From positions 1 through 9,107 of the forward strand of contig JAJYJF010000061.1 of NCBI GenBank assembly GCA_021796375.1: DNA of 9,107 nucleotides. The letters are read 5' to 3'. The stretch is from Chloroflexota bacterium (GTDB taxonomy: Bacteria; Chloroflexota; Anaerolineae; Anaerolineales; Anaerolineaceae). The position numbers and the translations under genes were made by a program. This document shows positions 1-7,988 of this stretch, in pieces. The notes under the pieces were generated by a model that was not told the DNA's origin, did no database searches, and saw only the letters and a program-made list of their open reading frames with translations. The stretch's first letter is position 1; each line of letters starts with the position of its first letter.

Positions 1-109
1 ACTTGTCCTTGATCATGCTCACGGTCGAGACCTGACCAAACGGAGCGAACAACCCGCGCACGTCATCCTCGCTGGCCTCGAATGATAAATTGCCGACATA
101 GATATTCAT
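1..109 (-). CDS. RRM-type RNA-binding protein, N-terminal part (runs off left edge)
   Basis: Read on the minus strand from ATG at 109-107, this gives 36 codons beginning MNIYVGNLSFEASEDDVRGL and continuing FAPFGQVSTVSMIKDK before the window ends. IYVGNL is the RNP2 motif of an RNA-recognition motif (first beta strand). The following helix and the LFAPFGQV stretch match the canonical RRM order; RNP1 would lie outside the window. Bacterial proteins of this kind are usually small single-RRM proteins of about 80-130 residues that bind single-stranded RNA in the cytoplasm, and some are cold-induced. The start is supported by a Shine-Dalgarno sequence AGGAAGGG (plus-strand 117-124) 7 nt upstream. 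It is transcribed away from the aldehyde dehydrogenase gene. Family assignment is firm; the target RNA and physiological role cannot be read from this fragment. Confidence 0.9.
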   Translation of the reverse strand, partial: MNIYVGNLSFEASEDDVRGLFAPFGQVSTVSMIKDK

Positions 110-250
110 TGCTTTTCCCTTCCTGGTTTCCGACCAGATTGGCCGTCACGCGGCGCACAGGCGCGCGATCTGGCGATTAATATCTTCACCGAACGTCGAG
201 GCCGAACAAACTCCGCGCAGGTCGTCATTGAAGATGGGGCTTTGAAAGAA

Positions 251-284
251 ATTATATCATGGGGTAGGTTTTTACATCTGTCAA
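251..284 (-). promoter_or_regulatory. Promoter for the RRM gene, extended -10 TGATATAAT
   Basis: On the minus strand, TGATATAAT (259 to 251) is a perfect extended -10 element with consensus TATAAT. A perfect TTGACA lies upstream (284 to 279). The spacing between TTGACA and TATAAT is 22 bp, too long for a normal -35/-10 pair. With a 17-bp spacer the -35 would instead pair with the overlapping CATGAT (261-256), a 4/6 match. Either way transcription would begin near 244-249 and give a leader of roughly 135-140 nt before the RRM start codon. The assignment is made by eye from the sigma-70 consensus. Confidence 0.6.
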
Positions 285-338
285 GACCGCCAGGAAAATT
301 GGGGAAAAACCGGCGGGCGCGAGGCCGGGTTCTTAATC

Positions 339-347
339 TGGTAAAAT
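339..347 (+). promoter_or_regulatory. Candidate extended -10 for the aldehyde dehydrogenase gene
   Basis: TGGTAAAAT (339-347) has a TG dinucleotide in the extended position followed by TAAAAT, a 5/6 match to TATAAT. No convincing -35 is present 16-18 bp upstream, where the DNA is G+C-rich. Transcription would start near 354 and leave a leader of about 99 nt. It is the best rightward candidate in the A+T-rich island, but AATAAAT at 361-367 is also A+T-rich and the call is tentative. Confidence 0.3.
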
Positions 348-452
348 AAGGTTGATTTGTAATAAATAGCTGCGCGCGGCCGGACCAGCTGGGGGAAGCC
401 TGTCCTCCCTGGGGCAGTCCGCGAAACCAACTCACCCGTCGAGGCTTGTGGA

Positions 453-1931
453 ATGACCGAAACTCAGATCCTGCACAACTATTCAGCCGGGGGCTGGCAG
501 GGGTCTTCGTCCGGCGAGACCCTGCCGGTAACCAACCCCGCCAGCGGGCAGGTGCTTGCCCGCGTGCCGCTTTCTACGCCCGAGGAGGTAGACCGGGTTG
601 CGCAATCGGCCCAGGCGTCCTTTTCCGCGTGGCGGCATACCCCGGCCACCGCGCGCATCCAGTACCTGTTTCGCCTGAAAGACCTGCTCGAGGAGCATTT
701 CGAGGAGCTTTCCCGCACCATCACGCTGGAGAACGGCAAGACCCTGGAAGAATCGCGCGGGGAGATCCGCCGCGCCATCGAGAACGTGGAGGTGGCCTGC
801 GGCATCCCCACCCTGATGCTGGGCGATTTCTCCGAGGACGTGGCGCGCGGGATCGACGAATACATGATTCGCCAGCCGGTGGGCGTCTCGGCCATCATCT
901 GTCCCTTCAACTTCCCGGGCATGATCCCCTTCTGGTACATGCCTTACGCGCTGGCGTGCGGCAACCCGGTGATCGTCAAGCCTTCCGAGCGCACCCCGCT
1001 CACCATGCAGCGCGTCTTCGAGCTGCTGGACGGCCTGAAGCTGCCGGCGGGGGTCGTCAACCTGGTGAACGGCGGCGCCGAGACGGTCGACGCCCTGCTC
1101 GATCACCCGGTCATCCGGGCGGTGACCTTCGTCGGCTCGACGGCCGTGGCGCGCCACATCTACTCCCGGGCCTCGGCCAACGGCAAGCGCGTCCAGGCGC
1201 AGGGCGGCGCCAAGAACCCGCTGATCATCCTGCCGGATGCCGACGTGCAGATGACCACCAGCATCGTCGCCGATTCCGCTTTCGGGAATGCCGGGCAGCG
1301 CTGCCTGGCCGCCTCGCTGGCGGTCACCGTGGGCGAAGCCGACCGGATCTTCGTCCCCGCGCTCGCGGAGGCCGCGGCCGGCCGCGTGGTGGGCGACGGG
1401 CTGGTGGACGGCGTGCAGATGGGGCCGGTGATCAGCGCGCAGAGCCGCGAGCGCATCCTGGGGCTGATCCAGGCGGGCATCGAGGAGGGCGGCCGGGCGG
1501 TGGTGGATGGCCGGGCGAGCGGCGTGGCCGGGTACGAGAACGGCTACTTCCTGCGCCCCACGCTGCTCCGGGATATCCCGGCCGGGGGGCGCATCGCCAG
1601 AACGGAGATCTTCGGGCCGGTGCTGGGCATGATGCACGTGGATACCGTCGACCAGGCGATCGAGCTGGTCAACAGCGGCGAGTACGGCAATATGGCCTGC
1701 CTGTTCACCCGTTCCGGCGCGGCGGCGCGCAAGTTCCGCTACGAGGCGCAGGCCGGCAACATCGGGGTGAACATCGGCGTGGCCGCGCCGATGGCGTTCT
1801 TCCCCTTCAGCGGCTGGAAGAACAGCTTTTTTGGCGCGCTGCATGCCCAGGGCAAGCACGCGGTCGAGTTCTTTACCCAGACCAAGGTGGTGGTCGAGCG
1901 CTGGCTGGACGACTGGTCCAGGAAATTTTAA
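453..1931 (+). CDS. mmsA: CoA-acylating (methyl)malonate-semialdehyde dehydrogenase family protein
   Basis: A 492-residue member of the aldehyde dehydrogenase superfamily, close to the usual length of about 490. It most resembles methylmalonate-semialdehyde dehydrogenase, which oxidises malonate or methylmalonate semialdehyde with NAD+ and CoA to acetyl-CoA or propionyl-CoA in valine, beta-alanine or inositol breakdown. Visible motifs: [15 protein letters not shown] (150-164) with the oxyanion Asn153, the cofactor-binding VIVKPSE with Lys176, FVGST (226-230), catalytic Cys284 in GQRCLAAS, and EIFGPV (385-390). Where hydrolytic aldehyde dehydrogenases carry the general-base Glu (ELGGK), this protein has QGGAK (Gln250), as expected for the CoA-dependent subfamily. 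ATG 453 has GAGG (441-444) 8 nt upstream. An intrinsic terminator follows, so it appears monocistronic. No valine or inositol genes lie nearby, so the exact semialdehyde is unproven; the subfamily call is good and the substrate is inference. Confidence 0.88.
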   Translation: MTETQILHNYSAGGWQGSSSGETLPVTNPASGQVLARVPLSTPEEVDRVAQSAQASFSAWRHTPATARIQYLFRLKDLLEEHFEELSRTITLENGKTLEESRGEIRRAIENVEVACGIPTLMLGDFSEDVARGIDEYMIRQPVGVSAIICPFNFPGMIPFWYMPYALACGNPVIVKPSERTPLTMQRVFELLDGLKLPAGVVNLVNGGAETVDALLDHPVIRAVTFVGSTAVARHIYSRASANGKRVQAQGGAKNPLIILPDADVQMTTSIVADSAFGNAGQRCLAASLAVTVGEADRIFVPALAEAAAGRVVGDGLVDGVQMGPVISAQSRERILGLIQAGIEEGGRAVVDGRASGVAGYENGYFLRPTLLRDIPAGGRIARTEIFGPVLGMMHVDTVDQAIELVNSGEYGNMACLFTRSGAAARKFRYEAQAGNIGVNIGVAAPMAFFPFSGWKNSFFGALHAQGKHAVEFFTQTKVVVERWLDDWSRKF

Positions 1932-2012
1932 CCGCCGGCCGGCGCGGGGCGGTCCGTCCGCGAGGCCCGCTGCGGCGCGGCGCCCGGAACAAGCTTCTCC
2001 CCCAACAGCCGG

Positions 2013-2040
2013 TGCGGGGGTTCTCCCCGCATATTTTTTT
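2013..2040 (+). terminator. Intrinsic terminator after the aldehyde dehydrogenase gene
   Basis: TGCGGGG (2013-2019) pairs with CCCCGCA (2025-2031) in a perfect 7-bp stem around the loop GTTCT, followed by a U-tract (2032-2040, eight of nine bases T). This is the standard Rho-independent layout and lies 82 bases after the dehydrogenase stop codon. An upstream C-run (CCCCC, 1999-2003) could pair with GGGGG at 2016-2020 and compete with the stem, but nothing else suggests regulated termination. The terminator separates the dehydrogenase transcript from the gatC promoter directly downstream. Confidence 0.85.
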
Positions 2041-2048
2041 CGATCGGC

Positions 2049-2057
2049 TGATATAAT
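2049..2057 (+). promoter_or_regulatory. gatC promoter, perfect extended -10 TGATATAAT
   Basis: TGATATAAT is a full extended -10 element (TG at 2049-2050, TATAAT at 2052-2057). The -35 region falls in the terminator's 3' arm and U-tract and shows no good match, which is usual for extended -10 promoters. The last T of the -10 is followed by 7 nt and then the gatC ATG, so the expected start point is at or within a base or two of A2065. The same 9-base sequence occurs at the RRM promoter. Confidence 0.75.
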
Positions 2058-2064
2058 CTGTCCT

Positions 2065-2352
2065 ATGAGCCTGAAACCGCAAGAGGTAGAACACATCGCA
2101 GCGCTGGCCCGCCTGGATCTGAGCGACGAGGAAAAAGAGCGTTTCGCGGGGCAGCTTTCGGCGATCCTGGATTATGCCGCCCGGCTGCAAGCCCTGGATA
2201 CCACCGGGATTCCGCCCACCTCCAGCGGGCTGCCCGGGCGCAGCGTCTTGCGCCCCGATGAAGCCCGCCCGGGGCTGGACCTGGAGCAGCTGCTGCAGAA
2301 CGCCCCCCAGGCGCAGGACCGCCAGTTTCGCGTCCCCCCGGTTTTGGATTAG
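2065..2352 (+). CDS. gatC: Asp/Glu-tRNA amidotransferase subunit C
   Basis: A 95-residue protein, the usual length for GatC, the small subunit that wraps around GatA and stabilises the GatAB core of the amidotransferase acting on misacylated Glu-tRNA(Gln) and Asp-tRNA(Asn). Family features: N-terminal EVEHIAALARLDLSDEEKER (7-26), then QLSAILDYAARLQALDTTGI (30-49), then the SVLRPDEA segment (60-67) and a C-terminal QFRVPPVLD. The same frame is open upstream to 1831, but ATG 2065 matches the family N-terminus and the rest overlaps the dehydrogenase. No Shine-Dalgarno precedes ATG 2065. The extended -10 ends only 7 nt upstream, so translation is probably from a leaderless mRNA. The stop is 3 nt before the gatA ATG, so the two are co-transcribed. 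Confidence 0.95.
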   Translation: MSLKPQEVEHIAALARLDLSDEEKERFAGQLSAILDYAARLQALDTTGIPPTSSGLPGRSVLRPDEARPGLDLEQLLQNAPQAQDRQFRVPPVLD

Positions 2353-2355
2353 CGC

Positions 2356-3837
2356 ATGGCCGAGCCGACCGACCTCTCGATCGCCGAAGCCGTGCAGTCC
2401 CTGCGGAGCGGCGAGATCTCCAGCCGCGAGCTGGTCGCCGCCTGCCTGGCGCGAATCGACCGCCTCGAGCCACGCCTGCACGCTTTTCTGGCCCTGGCCC
2501 CCGAGGCCGCCCTCCAGCAGGCGGACCGGGCGGACGAGCGCCTGGCAGCCGCCCGGCGGAGATCCTCAACCGATCTCCCGCCTTTGCTCGGGCTGCCGGT
2601 CGCCGTGAAAGACGTGCTGTGCGTGCAGGGCATGCCGGCTACCAGCGGATCCGCCATCCTGAAGGGCTTCCTGCCCCCGTATACGGCGACCACCGTGGCC
2701 CGCCTGCTGCAGGCGGGGGTCATCGTGATCGGCAAGACCAACACCGACGAGTTTGCGATGGGCTCATCCACCGAGAACTCGGCCTACGGGGTGACCCACA
2801 ACCCCTGGGATACCGGGCGCGTGCCGGGCGGATCTTCCGGGGGGAGCGCCGCGGCGGTCGCTGCCCGGATGGTCCCCGCGGCGCTCGGCACCGACACCGG
2901 CGGCAGCGTCCGCCAGCCGGCTTCGTTCTGCGGGGTGACCGGGATCAAGCCAACCTATGGGCTGAACAGCCGCTACGGGCTGGTCGCCTACGGCTCCTCG
3001 CTCGATTCGGTGGGCGTGCTGGCGCGCGGCGCCGCCGATGCGGCCGCCCTCCTGCGGCTGATGGCCGGGTACGACCCGGCCGACGCCACCAGCCTGGACC
3101 TGCCCGCCCCGAAGCTGCCGCTCCCGCCCGACCCGGACCTGACCGGGCTGAAGATCGGGGTGCCCGAGGAATATTTCATCCAGGGCATCCAGCCCGAGGT
3201 GGAAGAGCGCGTGCGCGGCGCGGTGATCCAGCTCAGCGAGCTGGGGGCCGAGGTGCGCACCATCAGCCTGCCGCACACCGAGTACGCCCTGCCGGTTTAT
3301 TATTTGATCGCCCCCGCGGAAGCCTCCGCCAACCTGGCGCGCTACGACGGCGTCCGCTTCGGCCCGCGCGCGGCGTCAGAGGACGGGATCGACATGTTCC
3401 GCAAGACGCGCGGGGCGGGGTTCGGGGCGGAGGTCAAGCGGCGCATCATGCTCGGCACGTACGCGCTCTCGGCCGGCTATTACGACGCCTATTACGGCCA
3501 GGCGCAGAAGGCGCGCACGCTGATCCGGCGCGATTTCGAGGCCGCCTTCGAGACGGTGGACGCGATCGCCGCGCCGGTAGCCCCGACCACCGCCTTCCGC
3601 ATCGGACAGCACGGCGACGACCCGCTGGCGATGTACCTGGAGGACGTCTTCACCCTGCCGGCGAACCTGGCCGGCATCCCCGGGCTGGCCTTTCCGGTCG
3701 GCTTCGACGGCCAGGGCCTCCCGGTGGGGATGCAGCTGATGGGACCGGCGCTGGGTGAGGAGCGGCTGTTCCGCATGGCGCATGCCTACCAGATGGTGAC
3801 CGACTGGCACCTGCGCGCCCCGCGTCTCGATGAATGA
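2356..3837 (+). CDS. gatA: Asp/Glu-tRNA amidotransferase subunit A (amidase subunit)
   Basis: A 493-residue amidase-signature enzyme of the usual GatA length. It hydrolyses glutamine to release the ammonia that GatB uses on Glu-tRNA(Gln) or Asp-tRNA(Asn). The Lys / cis-Ser / Ser triad is intact: Lys85 in LPVAVKDVL, Ser160 in [13 protein letters not shown], and nucleophile Ser184 in [14 protein letters not shown]. The spacing (75 and 24 residues) is that of characterised GatA enzymes. [18 protein letters not shown] (128-145) and [20 protein letters not shown] (196-215) are further GatA hallmarks. The gene begins 3 nt after gatC. Its ATG has no strong Shine-Dalgarno (the gatC end reads TTGGATTAGCGC), so translational coupling to gatC is likely. 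The end abuts or overlaps the peptidase gene, depending on the start chosen there. Confidence 0.97.
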   Translation: MAEPTDLSIAEAVQSLRSGEISSRELVAACLARIDRLEPRLHAFLALAPEAALQQADRADERLAAARRRSSTDLPPLLGLPVAVKDVLCVQGMPATSGSAILKGFLPPYTATTVARLLQAGVIVIGKTNTDEFAMGSSTENSAYGVTHNPWDTGRVPGGSSGGSAAAVAARMVPAALGTDTGGSVRQPASFCGVTGIKPTYGLNSRYGLVAYGSSLDSVGVLARGAADAAALLRLMAGYDPADATSLDLPAPKLPLPPDPDLTGLKIGVPEEYFIQGIQPEVEERVRGAVIQLSELGAEVRTISLPHTEYALPVYYLIAPAEASANLARYDGVRFGPRAASEDGIDMFRKTRGAGFGAEVKRRIMLGTYALSAGYYDAYYGQAQKARTLIRRDFEAAFETVDAIAAPVAPTTAFRIGQHGDDPLAMYLEDVFTLPANLAGIPGLAFPVGFDGQGLPVGMQLMGPALGEERLFRMAHAYQMVTDWHLRAPRLDE

Positions 3838-3847
3838 GGAGACCCGT

Positions 3848-5560
3848 TTGACCCAAGCCTACCCCGCAACTCCCGCAGCCCTCGCCGCCTGGACCTGGCC
3901 GGAGATCGCCCCGCACTACCAGCGGCTGGGCGGAGCCTCGCTGACCGCGGAGACGCTTCCGGCCTGGCTGGCGGATTGGTCGGCGCTGGCCGAGCACGTG
4001 GACGAGCTCTCCAACCGGCTGGTCATCACCACGGATGCCAACACGGCCGACGAGGGCGCGGAAGCGCGCTATCAGGCCTTCTTGAAAGAAATCTTCCCGC
4101 GCTGGAAAGACGCCGAGAACACCCTGAAATGCAAGCTGCTGGCGAGCGGGCTGAGCCTGCCGGGGATGGAGATCCCCCTGCGCGACATGCGGGCGGACGC
4201 CGGGCTTTTCCGGGCTGAAAACCTGCCCCTCCTGAGCGAGGAGCAGGCGCTTGCTTCCGGCTACAACAAGATCACCGGCGCGCAGAAGGTGACCTGGCGC
4301 GGAGAGGAGCTGACCGTCAGCCAGCTCGAGCCGTTCCTTTCGGACCCCGACCGGTCGGTGCGGGAGGCTGCCTGGCGGCTGGGATCGGAGCGCTGGCTGG
4401 CGGACCGCGCCGCGATCAACCAGCTCTGGCAGAAGCTCCTGGACCTGCGCCTGCGCCTGGCCAGAAACGCCGGGATGCCCGATTTCCGCGCCTTCCGCTG
4501 GGCGCAGCTGAAGCGCTTCGATTACACCCCACAGGACGCCCGGAGCTTCCACGCGGCCATCGAGCAGGTGGTGGTGCCGGCCGCGGCGCGAATCTACGAG
4601 CGGCGCCGCCGGCGGCTGGGCGTCTCCAGCCTGCGCCCCTGGGACCTGAGCGCCGATCCGGCCGGGCTGCCGCCGCTCAGGCCGTTCCGGCGCATCTCCA
4701 CCCTGAAAAAGCGGGTAGAGGCCATCCTCGGGCGGGTGGATCCGGTCTTCGGCCGGCGCTTCGAGCGCATGGACGCCGCTGGCCTGCTGGACCTGGAGAA
4801 CCGCCCGAACAAGGCCCCGGGCGGCTTTTGCGAGTCTCTGGCTTCCCTCCGCCTGCCGTTCGTCTTCATGAACGCCGTCGGCGTGCACGACAACGTCCAG
4901 ACCCTGCTCCACGAGAGCGGGCACGCCATGCATGTGTTTGAATCCGCCCCGCTGCTGTATTTCCACCAGATGGCCGTGCCGGCTGAGTTCGCCGAGGTAG
5001 CCTCCATGAGCATGGAGCTTCTGGGCGGGCCCTACCTGGGACGGGCGCAGGGCGGGTTCTATTCGAAGGCAGATGCAGCCCGGGCGCGGACCGAGCACCT
5101 GGAAGGGATCATCCTCTTCTGGCCGTATATGGCGGTCGTGGATGCTTTCCAGCACTGGGCCTACGAAAACCCGGCCCAGGCAGCCGATCCAGCCGCCTGC
5201 GACGCGGCCTGGTCTGGCCTGTGGCGGCGCTTCATGCCCGGGGTGGATTGGAGCGGGCTGGAAGATGCGCTGGCCACCGGCTGGCACCGCAAGCTGCACA
5301 TCCACCAGGCGCCGTTTTATTACATCGATTACGGGCTGGCCCAACTCGGCGCGATCCAGGTCTGGGCCAGCTCCCTGCGCGACGCGCCTTCCGCGGTGGC
5401 CGCCTACCGCAGCGCCCTGGCGCTGGGTGGGACGGCTCCCCTGCCCGATCTATACCGGGCTGCCGGCGCGGCGCTGGCTTTTGATCCCGACACGCTGGCG
5501 GAAGCGGTGCAGCGGATCGAAAATACACTGGATTCATTGGACCAACCGCCCAGGAGGTAG
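3848..5560 (+). CDS. M3-family zinc metallopeptidase, oligoendopeptidase F-like
   Basis: A cytoplasmic thimet-type zinc endopeptidase expected to cleave short peptides; there is no signal peptide or membrane segment. From the TTG start it is 570 residues, normal for this M3 branch. The zinc site HESGH is at 355-359 (LLHESGHAMHVFE), with Glu356 catalytic. The third ligand is supplied by EFAEVASMSMELL (380-392), most likely Glu383. The preceding NRPNKAPGGFCESL and FVFMNAVGVHDNVQT segments are typical of this group. Two starts are possible. ATG 3830 overlaps the gatA end by 8 nt and has no Shine-Dalgarno. TTG 3848 has GAGGAG (3836-3841) exactly 6 nt upstream and yields MTQAYPATPA; I prefer it. 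The frame is the same, so only six residues are at stake. It lies directly behind gatA in the operon, with no visible functional link to tRNA amidation. Confidence 0.93.
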   Translation: MTQAYPATPAALAAWTWPEIAPHYQRLGGASLTAETLPAWLADWSALAEHVDELSNRLVITTDANTADEGAEARYQAFLKEIFPRWKDAENTLKCKLLASGLSLPGMEIPLRDMRADAGLFRAENLPLLSEEQALASGYNKITGAQKVTWRGEELTVSQLEPFLSDPDRSVREAAWRLGSERWLADRAAINQLWQKLLDLRLRLARNAGMPDFRAFRWAQLKRFDYTPQDARSFHAAIEQVVVPAAARIYERRRRRLGVSSLRPWDLSADPAGLPPLRPFRRISTLKKRVEAILGRVDPVFGRRFERMDAAGLLDLENRPNKAPGGFCESLASLRLPFVFMNAVGVHDNVQTLLHESGHAMHVFESAPLLYFHQMAVPAEFAEVASMSMELLGGPYLGRAQGGFYSKADAARARTEHLEGIILFWPYMAVVDAFQHWAYENPAQAADPAACDAAWSGLWRRFMPGVDWSGLEDALATGWHRKLHIHQAPFYYIDYGLAQLGAIQVWASSLRDAPSAVAAYRSALALGGTAPLPDLYRAAGAALAFDPDTLAEAVQRIENTLDSLDQPPRR

Positions 5561-5568
5561 CAGAGGAA

Positions 5569-6579
5569 ATGACCGAAACCTTGAAAATCGTCATCCCGAT
5601 GGCCGGACTGGGGACCCGCCTGCGCCCGCATACCTGGAGCAAGCCCAAGCCGCTCGTCCGCATCGCCGGCCGGACCGTCCTGGATTACATCATGGACCTG
5701 TTCAAGACCCTGCCGGACCCGGAAAACACCGAGTACATCTTCGTCATCGGCTACCTGGGCGAGATGGTCAAGGAGTACATCCACCAGAACTACCCGCAGA
5801 TCCGCGCCCACTTCGTGCTGCAGGAGGAGACGCTCGGCCAATCGCACGCGCTGTCGCTGGCGCGCGATTACCTGAAGGGGCCGATGATCATGGCCTTCGC
5901 GGATACGATCCTGGAGGCGAATTTCTCCTTCCTGGCGGGAGAAACCTGCGACGCGGTGGTCTGGGTCAAGCCGGTGCCCGACCCGCGGCGCTTCGGGGTG
6001 GCCATCCTCAACGGGAAGGGCGAGGTGAAGCGCCTGGTTGAAAAGCAAAATGACCTGAACAACAACCTGGCGGTGGTGGGCTTTTATTATTTCGCCCGCT
6101 CGGAAGCCCTCCTCGAGGCGATCCGGCTCCAGATGGAGCGCCGGGTCACCCTCAAGGGAGAATACTTCCTGGCGGACGCGGTCAATATCCTGCTGGAGCA
6201 GGGGCTCCGCATGCGGACCGAGAACGTCCAGGTCTGGCTGGATGCCGGCACCCCGGAAGCCTTGCTGGACACGAACCGCTACCTGCTCGAGCACGGGTAT
6301 GACAACAGCGGCGAGCTGTCCGGGCGCTCCGGGTGCGTGGTGATCCCCCCGGTGTACATCCACCCGACGGCGGAGGTGAGCGCCGCGGTGGTGGGGCCGG
6401 ACGTGTCGCTCGGCGAGGGTTGCGTGATCCAGAACAGCATCGTGCGCAACTCGATTATCGAGGGCGGGGCGCAGGTCACCGATTCGCTCCTCGAGGGGTC
6501 GATCCTGGGCCGCGACGTGATCGTGACCGGCTCGCCGACCCGCCTCAATTTGGGAGACCAATCCTGGGCGACGAACTAG
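5569..6579 (+). CDS. Sugar-1-phosphate nucleotidyltransferase (RmlA/GlmU-like) with C-terminal hexapeptide repeats
   Basis: A 336-residue protein with an N-terminal nucleotidyltransferase fold and a C-terminal left-handed beta helix. It would transfer a nucleotidyl group from an NTP to a sugar 1-phosphate, making an activated sugar for cell-surface polysaccharide or glycoconjugates. Motifs: the nucleotide loop GLGTRLRP (13-20) followed by KPKPLV (25-30), metal-binding Asp112 in AFADTIL, sugar-binding LVEKQND (156-162), and the second metal Asp225 in VWLDAGTPEALL. Residues from about 258 to 320 (PPVYIHPTAEVS, then GPDVSLGEGCVIQNSIV and NSIIEGGAQV) show the hexapeptide periodicity. The layout resembles long glucose-1-phosphate thymidylyltransferases and related archaeal-type enzymes; nucleotide and sugar specificity cannot be decided. 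ATG 5569 is 8 nt after the peptidase stop. AGGAGG (5552-5557, across the peptidase end) and AGAGGA (5562-5567) both lie upstream. Confidence 0.92.
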   Translation: MTETLKIVIPMAGLGTRLRPHTWSKPKPLVRIAGRTVLDYIMDLFKTLPDPENTEYIFVIGYLGEMVKEYIHQNYPQIRAHFVLQEETLGQSHALSLARDYLKGPMIMAFADTILEANFSFLAGETCDAVVWVKPVPDPRRFGVAILNGKGEVKRLVEKQNDLNNNLAVVGFYYFARSEALLEAIRLQMERRVTLKGEYFLADAVNILLEQGLRMRTENVQVWLDAGTPEALLDTNRYLLEHGYDNSGELSGRSGCVVIPPVYIHPTAEVSAAVVGPDVSLGEGCVIQNSIVRNSIIEGGAQVTDSLLEGSILGRDVIVTGSPTRLNLGDQSWATN

Positions 6580-6788
6580 ACCGCCCGGTCGAGTGCCATT
6601 CGGGCTATGCCTATGCCGAGCGGCCGGTTGCCCTGCGCTGGGAGGGCCAGCGCCTGGAAATCGACCGCGTGGAGGCGGAATGGCGGGCGACGGAGGGACG
6701 CCGTTTCAAGGTCCTCACCCGGGATGGGAGGGCCTTCGATCTTCTTCACGACGAATTGTCTGACGAGTGGCGGATTAACCCGTTATAA
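6564..6788 (+). CDS. Small uncharacterised protein (about 74 aa), non-canonical start inferred
   Basis: I cannot assign a function. The +3 frame from about 6564 to TAA 6786-6788 reads like a real compact domain rather than a shadow: HSGYAYAERPVALRWEGQ (12-29), then VEAEWRATEGRRFKVLTR (36-53), then DGRAFDLLHDELSDEWRI (54-71). The alternation of aromatic and charged residues suggests a small beta-rich domain, and it resembles short conserved hypothetical proteins I recall from GC-rich bacteria (unverified). No ATG, GTG or TTG occurs in frame between TTG 6420 and the stop; the frame upstream of about 6560 is Arg/Gly-rich shadow inside the nucleotidyltransferase gene. The best start is CTG 6564, with GGGAGA (6552-6557) 6 nt upstream; ATC 6561 is the alternative. 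This overlaps the nucleotidyltransferase end by 16 nt, so coupled translation is likely. Coding status is fairly sure, the exact start is not. Confidence 0.65.
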   Translation: MGDELDRPVECHSGYAYAERPVALRWEGQRLEIDRVEAEWRATEGRRFKVLTRDGRAFDLLHDELSDEWRINPL

Positions 6789-6789
6789 T
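6760..6789 (+). promoter_or_regulatory. Candidate promoter for the aminotransferase gene
   Basis: A consensus TATAAT lies at 6784-6789 and a partial -35, CTGACG (6760-6765, 4/6 match to TTGACA), 18 bp upstream. The -10 overlaps the TAA stop codon of the small gene (6786-6788). The expected start is near 6796-6797, giving a leader of about 25 nt that retains the aminotransferase Shine-Dalgarno. This would let the aminotransferase, and possibly gatB, be transcribed independently of the gatCA operon. Confidence 0.55.
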
Positions 6790-6820
6790 CGGATGCGAGA
6801 GCCCGCACCAAGGAGAAATT

Positions 6821-7984
<1,164 letters not shown>

Positions 7985-7988
7985 ACAA

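Larger units (their letters stand above)
110..452. other. Divergent intergenic region between the RRM gene and the aldehyde dehydrogenase gene
   Basis: This 343-bp gap separates two divergently transcribed genes. The part from about 240 to 370 is clearly more A+T-rich than the surrounding DNA and holds promoter-like sequences on both strands, annotated separately. The part from 110 to about 245 would be the 5' leader of the RRM mRNA. It contains an inverted repeat, ATCTTCA at 182-188 and TGAAGAT at 229-235. I saw no coding potential here: the minus-strand open frame across it is Arg/Pro-rich and overlaps the promoters. No RNA gene was recognised. Confidence 0.6.

Noticed and set aside
106..435. 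109-codon minus-strand open frame across the divergent intergenic region
   Set aside because: It overlaps both promoter candidates and the RRM start, is Arg/Pro-rich and matches no family I know.
446..2056. Long open frame (536 codons) overlapping the aldehyde dehydrogenase gene in another frame
   Set aside because: Arg/Gly/Pro/Ala-rich translation with no domain sense. It is the G+C-rich shadow of a clear dehydrogenase reading frame.
3650..5344. 564-codon minus-strand open frame opposite the peptidase gene
   Set aside because: Composition is typical of an antisense shadow in high-G+C DNA. The plus-strand frame carries an intact HESGH zinc site and family motifs.
5404..6561. 385-codon minus-strand open frame opposite the nucleotidyltransferase gene
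   Set aside because: His/Arg/Asp/Val-rich shadow of the real plus-strand gene, with no recognisable motif.
6333..6563. Upstream extension of the small gene to ATG 6333
   Set aside because: The extra 77 codons are Arg/Gly-rich shadow inside the nucleotidyltransferase beta-helix region. Protein-like sequence begins only near 6564.
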